Below, one piece after another: positions 19,675 through 28,810 of a stretch of DNA of 64,000 nucleotides; within the stretch, counting starts at the first letter, position 1, and every line of letters begins with the position of its first letter. Source of the DNA: Poseidonocella sp. HB161398 (GTDB taxonomy: Bacteria; Pseudomonadota; Alphaproteobacteria; Rhodobacterales; Rhodobacteraceae); the NCBI RefSeq assembly GCF_005870025.1, contig NZ_VATA01000033.1, positions 1 to 64,000 of the forward strand, written 5' to 3'. Both the position numbers and the translations under genes were made by a program. The notes beneath the pieces are model-generated. The model saw only the letters and a program-made list of their open reading frames with translations. It searched no databases and had not been told where the DNA came from.

Positions 19675-20577
19675 TTACCTCGTGTTCTTATGGGCTTGGG
19701 CGGCGGAAATAAATTCCCGCGTGACCCGGGACAAGGGCGCGCCCTTGCGCCAGACGGTTCCGACCTGCACAACGGGCAGGCGTCCGGAGACATCGCGCGA
19801 CACGATCCGGTCGCCCTCGAGCGACCAGCGGCGGTAGACCATCTCGGGCAGCAGCGCGATCCCCGCCCCGGTCGCCACCAGCGAGCGCACCGCCTCGACC
19901 GAGCGGGTGCGGAAGGCCACCCGCGGCCGCGCGCCGAAGGCCGAGAGCAGCTTCTGCGTCGCCTCCTCCATCTCGTCGACCCTGAGCATGATCATCGGCT
20001 CGTCCGCCAGATCCTCGATCGAGACCGAGGGCCGGGTCACCAGCTCGTGGCCGTTCGGCAGCCAGAGCTGGTAGGGCGAGGTGTCGATGATCTCGGTCTG
20101 AAGCGCCATGCGGTCGCGCATGTTGGTCGTCACCATCACCGCCACGTCGAGCTCGCCGCCGACCAGCAGGTGCTCCAGGTAGTCGCCGCTATCCTCCAGC
20201 GCGCTGACCTCGACCAGCGGATTGGCGCGGCGGAACCGCGCCAGGATGTCGGAAAGCACATAGCCCGCGACCAGCGAGGTCACCCCGACATGCAGCCGCC
20301 CTTCCAGCGCCTCGCCCTCCTCCGACAGCGCCTTGCGCGCATCCGACACCCCCGCGAGGATCCCGCTGGCATGGCGCAGGAACTGGTGGCCCTTGTGGGT
20401 GATGTCGAGCCCGCGCGGATGGCGCAGGAAGAGCGGCACGCCCAGATCGGCCTCCAGCTCGCGGATCGCCTCGGTCACGGCGGATTGCGAGATCGCCAGC
20501 GCCTGGGCAGCGCCCGAGACCGTCCCCGTCTCGGTCACGGCGACGAAATAGCGGAGCTGCTTGAGCGTGAAGGCCAT
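19675..20577 (-). CDS. LysR-family transcriptional regulator
   Basis: 300 residues from the ATG at 20575-20577. The N-terminal winged helix-turn-helix is LKQLRYFVAVTETGTVSGAAQALAISQSAVTEAIRELEADLGVPLFLRHPRG, which is standard for LTTRs. The co-inducer-binding domain starts near residue 90 (LEGRLHVGVTSLVAGYVLSDILARFRRANP). It is transcribed towards the ydcS operon and divergently from the tctBAC genes across about 500 bases. It could control either; LTTRs more often control a divergent target. The effector is not predictable. Confidence 0.85.
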   Translation of the reverse strand: MAFTLKQLRYFVAVTETGTVSGAAQALAISQSAVTEAIRELEADLGVPLFLRHPRGLDITHKGHQFLRHASGILAGVSDARKALSEEGEALEGRLHVGVTSLVAGYVLSDILARFRRANPLVEVSALEDSGDYLEHLLVGGELDVAVMVTTNMRDRMALQTEIIDTSPYQLWLPNGHELVTRPSVSIEDLADEPMIMLRVDEMEEATQKLLSAFGARPRVAFRTRSVEAVRSLVATGAGIALLPEMVYRRWSLEGDRIVSRDVSGRLPVVQVGTVWRKGAPLSRVTREFISAAQAHKNTR

Positions 20578-21083
20578 CGGCGTCCCCTGCTGGAAAGGAT
20601 CGGCGCAGGCGGGGCGCGCGCCCGTCCCGCCGCCTTGGCTTAGCGCATTTCCCCGCCCCGGGCCAAGGACCGCGGCGCGGCGGCGTCTGGCATTGCCGGT
20701 TTGCGAATGCAGCATGGACAAACTTGAAATAGATGGCAACGCCGACGCCGCGCTAGGCTCCTGTGCGAACTTGGGGACGACTCGATGGCACCGATCTGCA
20801 CGGCACCCGCCCTGTCCGGACAGGCGGCAGGAACACCGCGTCCATCCGCAGGCCGGACCGCGCGACTCGGCAGCACCGCCGCCGCGGCCGCGCAGGTTGC
20901 AGCTCTGCCCGGCCGGCCCGGATCCGGCGCGGCACCTGCCCAAAACCCGGGCAGCCGCGGCACCGCACGGCCCGCGCGCAGCGGCGGGATTGCCAGCGCG
21001 CCACGGCCCGGCTTCGATTGCTTCAGGGGGGATACCATCTGCGGGACCTCCGCCCCGGTCCCGCCATCGCGAAAGGTCACGCC
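20578..21083. promoter_or_regulatory. Intergenic region between LysR and tctBAC
   Basis: No coding signal is visible. The least GC-rich part, about 20695-20740 (CATGGACAAACTTGAAATAGA and flanks), is the likeliest site for the lysR promoter and regulator binding. The rest is GC-rich and would form a roughly 350-base leader for tctB if transcription starts there. I could not identify a specific operator. Confidence 0.4.
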
Positions 21084-21572
21084 ATGAGAGATTTCCTGCG
21101 CCGGCTCCGCCGCTCCGGCGAGACCGCACGGCCGCCCCATGCCTGGCTCGGCGCGCTTGGCGGGCTGGCCCTGCTGGCGCTCAGCACCGTCTTCGTCATC
21201 GGCGGGCTCGAGCTCGGCACCGGCACGCCGCGGCGGCTCGGCACCGGCGCCTTTCCGGTCATCACCGGCCTGGCGCTGGCCATCCTGTCGCTGGCCGTGA
21301 TCGCGGGCGACCTGCGCGACAGCTCCGAGGCCGAGCGGCCCGACTGGATCTCGTTTGCCGCGATCGGCGCAGCGCTGGCCATCTTCGCGCTGAGCGTCGG
21401 GAGGATCGGGCTGGTGCCGGGGGTCTTCCTGGCCACGGTCACCGCGAGCCTGCCCGACCCGTCACTGAAATTCCCCGGCAAGGCGGCGCTCGGCGCGGTG
21501 GTGGCGCTTGGCTGCTGGGGGCTCTTCATCGGGCTGATCGGCCTGCCCTTCAAGCCCTTCGCCTGGAACTGA
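21084..21572 (+). CDS. tctB: Tripartite tricarboxylate transporter small membrane subunit (TctB)
   Basis: 162 residues with four hydrophobic segments (about 22-45, 60-78, 90-115 and 133-152). The pattern WLGALGGLALLALSTVFVIGGLELGTG followed by RRLGTGAFPVITGLAL is typical of TctB, whose helices flank a short cytoplasmic linker. The start ATG was chosen because the membrane protein begins there. It is followed three bases later by tctA and then tctC, the usual TTT gene set. Confidence 0.85.
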   Translation: MRDFLRRLRRSGETARPPHAWLGALGGLALLALSTVFVIGGLELGTGTPRRLGTGAFPVITGLALAILSLAVIAGDLRDSSEAERPDWISFAAIGAALAIFALSVGRIGLVPGVFLATVTASLPDPSLKFPGKAALGAVVALGCWGLFIGLIGLPFKPFAWN

Positions 21573-21575
21573 GCC

Positions 21576-23093
21576 ATGGATATCCTCACAGGTTTCGGCC
21601 AGGGGCTGCTGGTCGCGCTCGAGCCCGTCAACCTGCTCTACTGCTTCATCGGCGTCTTCCTCGGCACCTTCATCGGCGTGCTGCCGGGCATCGGCTCGAT
21701 GGCGGCGATCTCGATGCTCCTGCCGCTGACCTTCCATCTCGACCCGACCGCCGCGCTGGTGATGATCGCCGGGGTCTATTACGGCGCGGAATACGGCGGC
21801 TCGATCGCCTCGGTGCTGATGAACATCCCCGGCACGCCCTCCTCCTCGATCACCTGCATCGACGGCTATCCGATGGCCCGCGACGGCCGCGCAGGCATCG
21901 CGCTCTTCGCCAGCGCAGTGGCCTCCTTCGGCGGCGGGCTGATCGGCATGGTGGTGATGGCGGTGCTCGCCCCGGCGCTGGCCTCGCTGGCGCTGAATTT
22001 CGGGCCGACCGAGTATTTTGCGGTGATCCTGCTGGGGCTCGTCGCCGCCTCCGCGGTGTCGAATGGCAGCCCGGTCAAGGGCATCGCCATGGTCGTGGCC
22101 GGGCTGATGCTGGGCACGGTCGGGGTCGACATCACCACCGGCGCCGAGCGCTTCACCATGGGCATCCCCGAGATGCGCGACGGCGTGCATCTGGTGATCG
22201 TCGCCATGGGGCTCTTCGGGGTGGGCGAGCTGATCGTCTCGATCCGCGCCAATGCGGCCGGGGCGCACCAGAACGCCATCGACTATGCCCGCTTCTACCC
22301 CTCGCGCAAGGAATGGAAGGCGATGGCCGGGCCGGTCTGGCGCGGCGCGGGCATCGGCAGCTTCTTCGGCGCGCTGCCCGGCACCGGGCAGACCGTCGCC
22401 TCGGCCGTGGCCTATGCGGTGGAGAAGAAGCTCTCGCCCAACCGCGCGAATTTCGGCAAGGGCGCGATCGAGGGCGTGGCGGTGCCGGAGGCGGCCAACA
22501 ACTCGGCCACCCAGACCGCCTTCATCCCGACGCTGACGCTGGGCGTGCCGGGCAGCGCCTCCATGGCGCTCGTGATCGGCGCGCTGATGATGTACGGCAT
22601 CGTGCCCGGGCCGCGGCTGCTGGTCGACCATTCCGACCTGTTCTGGGGGCTGGTGGCGAGCTTCCTTATCGGCAACGTGCTGCTGCTGATCCTCAACATC
22701 CCGATGATCGGGCTCTGGGTGCGGCTGCTGCAGATCCCCTACCGCTACATGTATCCCACGATCATCGTGCTGATCTGCGTCGGCGTCTATTCGGTCAACA
22801 ACAACGTCTTCGACATCTGGCTGACGCTGGCCTTCGGCTGGGCGGGCTACCTGATGCGGCTCTTCCGCTTCGAGCCCGCGCCCTTCCTGATCGGCTTCGT
22901 GCTCGGCCCGATGATGGAGGAGCAGCTGCGGCGCGCCATGCTGCTGTCGCGCGGCGACGCCTCCGTCTTCCTGACCCGGCCGATCAGCGGCACGCTGATC
23001 GCCGCCACCGTGCTGCTGCTGGCCTGGTCGCTCTTCGCGGCGATGAAGGCGCGCCGCGCCGGCCGTCCCGCCCTGGCCCTTTCCGACGAGTAA
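21576..23093 (+). CDS. tctA: Tripartite tricarboxylate transporter large permease (TctA)
   Basis: 505 residues, the normal TctA length, with about 11-12 membrane helices. Family signatures are plain: FLGTFIGVLPGIGSMAAISMLLPLTF near the N-terminus, YYGAEYGGSIASVLMNIPGTPSS around 65-95, and GALPGTGQTVASAVAYAVEKKLS near 265-285. TctA moves carboxylates such as citrate, tartrate or aromatic acids with a cation gradient, using a TctC protein as the periplasmic receptor. The neighbours TctB and TctC complete the system. Confidence 0.93.
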   Translation: MDILTGFGQGLLVALEPVNLLYCFIGVFLGTFIGVLPGIGSMAAISMLLPLTFHLDPTAALVMIAGVYYGAEYGGSIASVLMNIPGTPSSSITCIDGYPMARDGRAGIALFASAVASFGGGLIGMVVMAVLAPALASLALNFGPTEYFAVILLGLVAASAVSNGSPVKGIAMVVAGLMLGTVGVDITTGAERFTMGIPEMRDGVHLVIVAMGLFGVGELIVSIRANAAGAHQNAIDYARFYPSRKEWKAMAGPVWRGAGIGSFFGALPGTGQTVASAVAYAVEKKLSPNRANFGKGAIEGVAVPEAANNSATQTAFIPTLTLGVPGSASMALVIGALMMYGIVPGPRLLVDHSDLFWGLVASFLIGNVLLLILNIPMIGLWVRLLQIPYRYMYPTIIVLICVGVYSVNNNVFDIWLTLAFGWAGYLMRLFRFEPAPFLIGFVLGPMMEEQLRRAMLLSRGDASVFLTRPISGTLIAATVLLLAWSLFAAMKARRAGRPALALSDE

Positions 23094-23124
23094 CCCCCTG
23101 ACAAGACCAAGGAAGCCCTGATCC

Positions 23125-24084
23125 ATGAAACAGTTCCTCCTCTGCGGCGCCGCCGCGATCCTGCTGGCCGGCCCGGCCCTTGCCGAGCCCGGAAAATGGA
23201 CGGACGAGCCGGTGCGCATCGTCGTCACCTTCCCGCCGGGCGGCACCAGCGACCTGATCGCCCGCATCCTGGCGCAGTATTTCGAGAGCGAGTTCGGCCA
23301 GAAGGCGGTGGTCGACAACCGGCCCGGCGCGGGCGGCACGGTGGCGGCGGACTATGTCGCCCAGCAGGCGCCCGACGGCACGACGCTGATCCTGGGCAAC
23401 AACGCGCCCTTCACCATCGCGCCGACCCAGTTCGACAGCCTGCCCTACGACCCGCTCGCCTCCTTCACCCATATCGCCTATCTCGGCGCCTCGACGCCCG
23501 CGCTCTTCGTGCAGCCCGATAGCGGCATCGCCTCGCTCGACGACTATGTCGAGGTGGCCAGGACCGACGGCATCACCTACGGCTCCTCCGGCGTCGGCTC
23601 GATCACCCATATCCTCGGCAAGGCGGTCGATATCGACCTGGGGATCGAGCAGATCCACGTCCCCTACCAGGGCAGCGCCCCGGCGATCCAGGATTTCCGC
23701 GCCGGCGTGCTCGAGGCCTATTACGACATGCTCGCCCAGAACCGCGACCTGATCCGCGACGGCGAGGCGCTGCCGATCGCGCTGGCCGCGCCCGAGCGCT
23801 CGCCGCTCTTCCCCGAGATCCCGACCTTCCGCGAGCTCGGCCATGACATCGTCGTCGAGAACTGGACCGGCCTTTCCGGCCCCGCGGGCATCGATCCGGA
23901 GATGGCCGCGACCATCCACGACACGGTCGAGGCGGTGATGGCGATGCAGCCGGTGGTCGACCAGCTCGCCGAATGGGGCATCACCCATACCGCGATGAGC
24001 TCCGAGGACTTCACCGCCTTCGTCGGCGGCACGATCGAGACCTGGGCCCCGCTGATCGCGGCCGCCAAGGTCAATGGCGGCTGA
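23125..24084 (+). CDS. tctC: TctC-family periplasmic solute-binding protein
   Basis: 319 residues with a signal peptide (about 1-21, LLAGPALAEPG). The TctC fold is shown by VRIVVTFPPGGTSDLIARILAQ and VVDNRPGAGGTVAADYVAQQAPDGTTL (residues about 30-85), and by IHVPYQGSAPAIQDFRAG near 175. Many TctC proteins bind organic acids; the ligand here is unknown. A ribosome-binding AAGGAAG precedes the ATG. It lies 31 bases after tctA and four bases before the next gene, which links the transporter to two further binding-type proteins. Confidence 0.9.
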   Translation: MKQFLLCGAAAILLAGPALAEPGKWTDEPVRIVVTFPPGGTSDLIARILAQYFESEFGQKAVVDNRPGAGGTVAADYVAQQAPDGTTLILGNNAPFTIAPTQFDSLPYDPLASFTHIAYLGASTPALFVQPDSGIASLDDYVEVARTDGITYGSSGVGSITHILGKAVDIDLGIEQIHVPYQGSAPAIQDFRAGVLEAYYDMLAQNRDLIRDGEALPIALAAPERSPLFPEIPTFRELGHDIVVENWTGLSGPAGIDPEMAATIHDTVEAVMAMQPVVDQLAEWGITHTAMSSEDFTAFVGGTIETWAPLIAAAKVNGG

Positions 24085-24087
24085 GCC

Positions 24088-25089
24088 ATGGGACCGGCCA
24101 TCGCCCGGCAGGGGGAGCTTCTCCCCCTGCGCTTCATCCTGAACACCTTCTATTCCGGCCCGCAGGCCTGGTTCTTCCTGGCCGCCGATAACGGCCATTT
24201 CGCCGCGGAGGGGCTGGAGGTCGCCTTCACCGAGGGAAGCTCGCTCGCCCGCGCGGTAGAGACACTGGCGGCCGGCGGGTTCGAGGCGGGCTATGGCGAC
24301 CTGAACGAGCTGGCGCGGATGCGCGCCGAGGGCCGCCGCGACACGCCCGTGGCGGTGATGGCGATCCACAACCGCCCGCCCTATTCCATCGCGGTCGATG
24401 CCGCCGGGCCGATCGCATGCCCTGCGGATCTGGCCGGGCGGCGTCTGGTCTCGCATCCGCAGGACGCCGCGATGCTGCTCTTCCCGGAATTCTGCCGCGC
24501 CACCGGGCTCGACCCGTCAACGGTCTCGATCGACATTTCCGGGGCGCCGCATACCGAGATGGTCCCCGAGATGCTGGCAGGCCGCTGGGACGGCGTCTTC
24601 GGCTTCGTCAACACCCTGGCCGCGCAGGCGCTGGAGGCGGGGATCGAGGCCGGGACGCGGCTGCGCCACCTCGCCTGGGCCGAGCATGCCCCGGCCTTCG
24701 GCGGCGGCGCGCTGATGGTCGACCGCGGCTTCCGCGAGGCCCATCCCGGGGCGGTGGCCGGGCTCTGCCGCGCGGTCAGCCGCGGCATTGCCGAGGCCGC
24801 CGCCGATCCGCAGGAGGCGATCGAGGCCGTCGCCCGCCGCAATCCGGACATCGACCGCGCCGCCAATCTCGCACGGCTCGAGGGCACGCTGGCGCTCGAG
24901 ATGGGCGATGCCGCGGCACGGGACGGGCTCGGCGACATCGCCGATGCGCGGCTGGCCGAGATCGCCCGGCTGATCGCCGGCGCCAAGGGCTATGCGCATT
25001 GCCCTGCCCCGGCCGAGGTGTTCGACCGCAGCTTCCTGCCGCCCCCGTCCGAGCGGGCGCGGATGCCCGGCAGCGGAGGTTCCCCGTGA
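24088..25089 (+). CDS. NMT1/SsuA-like solute-binding-fold protein without a signal peptide
   Basis: 333 residues. The opening LRFILNTFYSGPQAWFFLAADNGHFAAEGLEVAFTEGSS and the later GGFEAGYGDLNELARM place it with NMT1/THI5-SsuA periplasmic binding proteins. The N-terminus (MGPAIARQGELLPLRF) has no hydrophobic core or cleavage site, so export by Sec is unlikely from this start. No better upstream start exists, since tctC ends three bases before. It overlaps the next gene by four bases. It may be a cytoplasmic ligand-binding protein, a sensor or an enzyme such as a THI5-like protein; that is open. Confidence 0.75.
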   Translation: MGPAIARQGELLPLRFILNTFYSGPQAWFFLAADNGHFAAEGLEVAFTEGSSLARAVETLAAGGFEAGYGDLNELARMRAEGRRDTPVAVMAIHNRPPYSIAVDAAGPIACPADLAGRRLVSHPQDAAMLLFPEFCRATGLDPSTVSIDISGAPHTEMVPEMLAGRWDGVFGFVNTLAAQALEAGIEAGTRLRHLAWAEHAPAFGGGALMVDRGFREAHPGAVAGLCRAVSRGIAEAAADPQEAIEAVARRNPDIDRAANLARLEGTLALEMGDAAARDGLGDIADARLAEIARLIAGAKGYAHCPAPAEVFDRSFLPPPSERARMPGSGGSP

Positions 25090-25994
25090 AAATCGCCGTC
25101 TTCTTCATCGGCGCCCTGCAGGACCGGGGCTTCAATGCCAGCGCGCTCGAGGGCGCGGAGGCGGCAAGCCGCCTGCCCGGGGCCGAGATCGAGATCGTCA
25201 GCGGCACGCCCTTCGAGCCCTCTGCGATGATGCGCGGCCTCGAGGCCGCCGCGGGCCGCAGCGACGGGGTGATCGTCATCGGCGGCCAGGGCAACGGCGT
25301 CGCCCCCCAGATCGCCGCCGCCCATCCCGGACGCGCCTTCGCCGTGGTCCAGGGCGCCGTCACCGGGCCCAACCTGGCAAGCTACGAGGTGCTGCAGGAG
25401 CAGTCCGCCTTCCTCGCCGGCTGCCTCGCCGCGCGTCTGACGCAAAGCGGCACGGTCGGCCATCTCTCGGGCCACCGCGTCGCGCCGGGGCTGAAGGGCC
25501 GCGCCGCCTTCGCCGCGGGCGTGGCCCATGCCGATCCCTCGGTGCGGCTCCTGACCGGCTTCTGCGGCACCCAGGATGACAGCGCCGTGACCGAAGCCTG
25601 GGCCGCCCGGATCGCGAGCGAAGGCGCGGATATCCTCTTCACCATGCTCAATGCCGCGCGCGAGGGCGCGAGCCGCGCCTGCCGCGCCGCCGGGATCCGC
25701 CAGATCGGCAATGTCTCGGACTGGTACGCGGCCGACCCCGCGCTCTATCTCGGCTCGGCCGTGGCGCGCATCGACCTGGGCGTGCTGCAGGCGGCGGAGG
25801 ACATGCTGGCCGGGGTCTCTCCGGAGGCGGTCCGCCATATGGGGCTGGCCGAAGGGGCGGTGCGGCTGGCCCTCGCCCCGGATGCCGGCGCGGCGGTAGC
25901 GGAGGAGCTGGCGGCGCTGGCCCGCCAGATCGCCGCAGGGCAGCTCGCGGTGCCCGGCGGCTATGACGGGCCGGAGCTGCCGCCGCCAGGCTAG
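25086..25994 (+). CDS. BMP/PnrA-family binding protein without a signal peptide
   Basis: 302 residues from a GTG at 25086-25088 that overlaps the previous stop (GTGA). Type I binding-protein fold: VKIAVFFIGALQDRGFNASALEGAEAAS, IVIGGQGNGVAPQIAAAHPGRAFAVV, and ADILFTMLNAAREGASRACRAAGIRQIG. The family (Med/BMP, nucleoside-binding lipoproteins) normally has a lipobox, and none is present here. The fold begins at residue 2, so the mature-like protein is probably cytoplasmic. The tight coupling to the NMT1-like gene suggests joint function. No transporter for this family lies nearby. Confidence 0.75.
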   Translation: MKIAVFFIGALQDRGFNASALEGAEAASRLPGAEIEIVSGTPFEPSAMMRGLEAAAGRSDGVIVIGGQGNGVAPQIAAAHPGRAFAVVQGAVTGPNLASYEVLQEQSAFLAGCLAARLTQSGTVGHLSGHRVAPGLKGRAAFAAGVAHADPSVRLLTGFCGTQDDSAVTEAWAARIASEGADILFTMLNAAREGASRACRAAGIRQIGNVSDWYAADPALYLGSAVARIDLGVLQAAEDMLAGVSPEAVRHMGLAEGAVRLALAPDAGAAVAEELAALARQIAAGQLAVPGGYDGPELPPPG

Positions 25995-26157
25995 GGCGCC
26001 GCGGGCGGCCCCGGGTCCGGCACTGCCGCCCTGCGCGCTGCCTGCCGCCGCCTGATGCAGAAAAACCCTCCGTTTCGAAGCATCTGGAGATGCCCGGTTG
26101 CACGCGGCAGCCCGGCCGTGGAACGTGGGGCAAGATGTCGAACGGAGAAAAGACCCG

Positions 26158-26472
26158 ATGGCTTCCAGAATGCTTTCCGCGCCGCTCATCCTCGTCCTGG
26201 TCGCAGGGCTCGGCGGCTGCGACCCCGCGGCCTTTGCCGTGCCCGGCAGCGATGCGCCCAGCCCCGTCTCGGACGAGATCCGCGCCCTCGCCGCGCCCTA
26301 CCAGGATGTCGAGACCGCCCGCATCCTGCCCGCGGACGGCTGCTACTGGTACGAGCATCGCGGCCCGGTGGAGACCACGCTCCTGCCGCTGCTGACCCGC
26401 GAGGGACGGCCGATCTGCACCGCCGCCTCGGTCGAGGCGAAGGCCGCGACGCCCGCCGCCGCGGCGGGCTGA
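26158..26472 (+). CDS. Small lipoprotein of unknown function
   Basis: 104 residues. A type II signal peptide (MASRMLSAPLILVLVAGLGGC, lipobox LGGC with Cys21) predicts lipid anchoring. The mature part has ARILPADGCYWYEHRGPVETTLLPLLTREGRPIC, with two cysteines that could form a disulfide, and an Ala-rich end. I recall similar small lipoproteins in roseobacters but no assigned role. AGAAAAGACCC lies upstream of the ATG. A 20-bp palindrome follows the stop. Confidence 0.75.
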   Translation: MASRMLSAPLILVLVAGLGGCDPAAFAVPGSDAPSPVSDEIRALAAPYQDVETARILPADGCYWYEHRGPVETTLLPLLTREGRPICTAASVEAKAATPAAAAG

Positions 26473-26481
26473 GCCCGGCAT

Positions 26482-26501
26482 CCCCGCCGGGCCCGGCGGG
26501 G
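26482..26501. terminator. Bidirectional GC palindrome between convergent genes
   Basis: CCCCGCCGGGCCCGGCGGGG is a perfect 20-base palindrome lying 10 bases past the lipoprotein stop and 24 bases from the stop of the convergent L,D-transpeptidase gene. No T-tract accompanies it. It is well placed to act in both directions. Confidence 0.55.
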
Positions 26502-26524
26502 TCAGCGGCGGGGTCAGCGCAGGA

Positions 26525-27181
26525 TCAGCTCTGGGCGCCGAGCGCGTTCTCGGCCGGGTGCAGCGTGGCGCGGCTGCCGACGGCGACATTGTCGTAGAGC
26601 CCGATCATGTGCACCATGACCATCCGCACGCAGCCCGAGCTGGCGCGCCCGCCGATCGAGCGCGGCAGCGGCGTGCCGTGGATGCGCAGATAGGTGTCGC
26701 GGGCGCCCTGGTAGAGATAGAGCGCGCGCGAGCCCAGCGGGTTGCCGGGACCGCCCGGCATGCCGCCGGAATGCTGGGAGTAGAGCTGCGGATCGCGGGC
26801 GATCATCTCGGCCGTGGGCGTCCAGCTGGGCCATTTCGCCTTGCGCCGGATCGTGTAGCGCCCGGGCTCGTAGAGCCGCCCGCGGGCGATGGCGACGCCG
26901 TAGCGGTTGGCCGTGCCGTCCCCCTGGATGTGGTAGAGATAGCGCGCGACCGCATCGACATGGATGTCGCCCGGGGTCAGGCCGGGATTGGCCTCGACCC
27001 GGGTCGGCAGGAAGCGGTCGTTGAAGCCCCAGATATTGGTGGTGGAGGGGTTGTAGCCCGCAGGCGTGACCTGCGCGTCCCATTGCGCCCATTGGCCGGC
27101 CGTCGCGGCAGCGGCAGGCTGCGCGAGCGGCGCGGAGAAAAGACAGGCACTGGTCATCAGGAAATGGCGTCTAGTGAGCAT
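26525..27181 (-). CDS. L,D-transpeptidase (YkuD domain), exported
   Basis: 218 residues from the ATG at 27179-27181, preferred over an upstream in-frame start because a twin-Arg-like/Sec signal follows at once (MLTRRHFLMTSACLFSAPLA). The YkuD catalytic region is intact: His168 in YLRIHGT, and SSGCVRM with the nucleophile Cys184. The HSGGMPGGPGNPLGSRALYLY block is typical of the subgroup. It cross-links or anchors peptidoglycan in the periplasm. No partner gene is evident; the convergent lipoprotein is a possible envelope neighbour. Confidence 0.88.
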   Translation of the reverse strand: MLTRRHFLMTSACLFSAPLAQPAAAATAGQWAQWDAQVTPAGYNPSTTNIWGFNDRFLPTRVEANPGLTPGDIHVDAVARYLYHIQGDGTANRYGVAIARGRLYEPGRYTIRRKAKWPSWTPTAEMIARDPQLYSQHSGGMPGGPGNPLGSRALYLYQGARDTYLRIHGTPLPRSIGGRASSGCVRMVMVHMIGLYDNVAVGSRATLHPAENALGAQS

Positions 27182-27462
27182 TGGCAGCAGGCTCTCGACT
27201 GGGGGTGGCACAGGAAGCGTTCCGGACAGAAACTATGGCGATGTCCGCACGGGTCGAGTGTCCACCCCCGCGCGCTTCAGCGCAAGTCACAGATTCGCGG
27301 CATTTTCCGGGCCTTTGCGGGTGCCGGCCGCCCGCCGGAGCACGGCCGCCCGGCTGCGCGAGGCGGGCCGCGGCAAATCTCTTGACTTAGGGGTAATACA
27401 GGGCGAATGCTTTGTATTCAGGCCTTGAAATGCGTTTTCCGTCCTTCTGCCAGAGGTACGCC

Positions 27463-28233
27463 ATGACACCGCATCTTTCCGCCACTGTCCTCGCCATTTT
27501 CCTGGCGGCGGCGCTGCTCCCGGCTGCGGGACCGGCCGCCGCGCAGACCGGCTGGGAGTTCAAGGTCACGCCCTATGGCTGGATGGCCGGGCTCGACGGC
27601 GATCTCGGCACCGTGCCCGGGCTGCCCGCGCAGGATGTCTCGCTGTCCTTCGGCGACATCTTCGACGATCTCGACTACGGGCTCTTCCTCTTTGCCAGCG
27701 CGCGCAACGGGCCCTGGGTGGTCTTCCTCGACAGCTCCTCGGTGCAGACGACCTCCTCCAGTTCGGTGAACGGCCCCGATGTCGCCAGCGTCGAGGTGGA
27801 AAGCCGGACCACCACGCTGGCCCTGGCCGTGGGGCGGACCGTGTCGCAGACGCCGGTCTCGCTGGTCGATGCCTATATCGGCGCGCGCGCCTGGTGGCTC
27901 GACAACGACTTCACCGTGCGCACCCAGCCCTCGACCGGCCAGGGCACGCTGAGGAAGAAGACCGATGCCGACTGGATCGACCCGCTCATCGGCATCTCCG
28001 GCCAGTACCAGGCCGCGCCGAGCTGGACGATCTTCGGCAATGCCGAGGTCGGCGGCTTCGGCCTCGGCGCCGACCTGGAATGGAGCGTGATGGCCGGGGC
28101 GAGCTACGCGCTCAACGACTGGTTCGGCCTGACCATGGCCTGGCGGCACCTTGCCGTCGATTACGGCGAGGACGGCATCACCTACGACGTCCACCAGAGC
28201 GGGCCGCTGCTCGGCGCCACGTTCCGCTTCTGA
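27463..28233 (+). CDS. Outer-membrane beta-barrel protein, hypothetical
   Basis: 256 residues with a signal peptide (about 1-28, ending AGPAAAQ). The rest alternates polar and hydrophobic residues and ends in Phe (GPLLGATFRF), the usual C-terminal signal for outer-membrane barrel insertion. Segments such as WEFKVTPYGWMAGLDGDLGTV and LNDWFGLTMAWRHLAVDYGEDG occur in a widespread uncharacterised family of porin-like proteins. CAGAGG lies just before the ATG. The 281-base gap upstream holds the promoter; an AATCTCTTGAC-like segment at about 27378 is the best candidate. Confidence 0.8.
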   Translation: MTPHLSATVLAIFLAAALLPAAGPAAAQTGWEFKVTPYGWMAGLDGDLGTVPGLPAQDVSLSFGDIFDDLDYGLFLFASARNGPWVVFLDSSSVQTTSSSSVNGPDVASVEVESRTTTLALAVGRTVSQTPVSLVDAYIGARAWWLDNDFTVRTQPSTGQGTLRKKTDADWIDPLIGISGQYQAAPSWTIFGNAEVGGFGLGADLEWSVMAGASYALNDWFGLTMAWRHLAVDYGEDGITYDVHQSGPLLGATFRF

Positions 28234-28307
28234 TCCCGGCCCGACTTTTCCATGCAATGCCAGAGACTTGCCGATGGAAGTTCATGCGATCCGGCCCGCG
28301 CCGGGGG

Positions 28308-28610
28308 TCACATCTTCTGCAGGTATTGCTCGGACACATAGCCCTTCAGGCTGCGCGCCTCGTCCAGCGAAACGCTGCACCAGCGCGTGCCGCCGGTGCG
28401 CTGGCAGCTATGGACCTGCAGCACCGTGCCGTCGGGAAGCCCGACGATCACCCTGAAGCCTGTGCCCGGCCCCGCGCGCATCTTCAGCATGTCGTCTTCG
28501 CCCACGCCCACGACCTCGTAGCGCCCGAGCGACGCGGCCAGGGCGGGCTCGACCGCCGGAACCGCGGACGCAGCCGCCGCCGATAGCGCGAAAAGGATGG
28601 CCTTCCGCAT
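28308..28610 (-). CDS. Exported SH3-like domain protein
   Basis: 100 residues from the ATG at 28608-28610, with a signal peptide (about 1-26, ALAAS). The mature part is a single bacterial SH3 (SH3_3/YgiM-type) domain: MLKMRAGPGTGFRVIVGLPDGTVLQV then CQRTGGTRWCSVSL and GYVSEQYLQ. Two cysteines (in SCQ and WCS) could pair. Such domains bind cell-wall peptides or other envelope components. AGGAGA upstream fits the start. It is transcribed convergently to the outer-membrane protein. Confidence 0.82.
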   Translation of the reverse strand: MRKAILFALSAAAASAVPAVEPALAASLGRYEVVGVGEDDMLKMRAGPGTGFRVIVGLPDGTVLQVHSCQRTGGTRWCSVSLDEARSLKGYVSEQYLQKM

Positions 28611-28810
28611 CGCATTCTCCTGTTTCCTGCCTCGGCGGCAGCCTACTCCGGACGGGCCCGGAACGAAATAGCCGCCTGGCCGCCGGCGCCCCCGGACCGC
28701 GCCGGCTGCGGGAAGCGCGCAACAGGGGGCCATGGCGGCGGGCCGGATGAACTTTGCCCGCCAGCCATTTGCAAACCAAGGAAAAGCTGCCGGGATCCGG
28801 CGGGCCGTGC

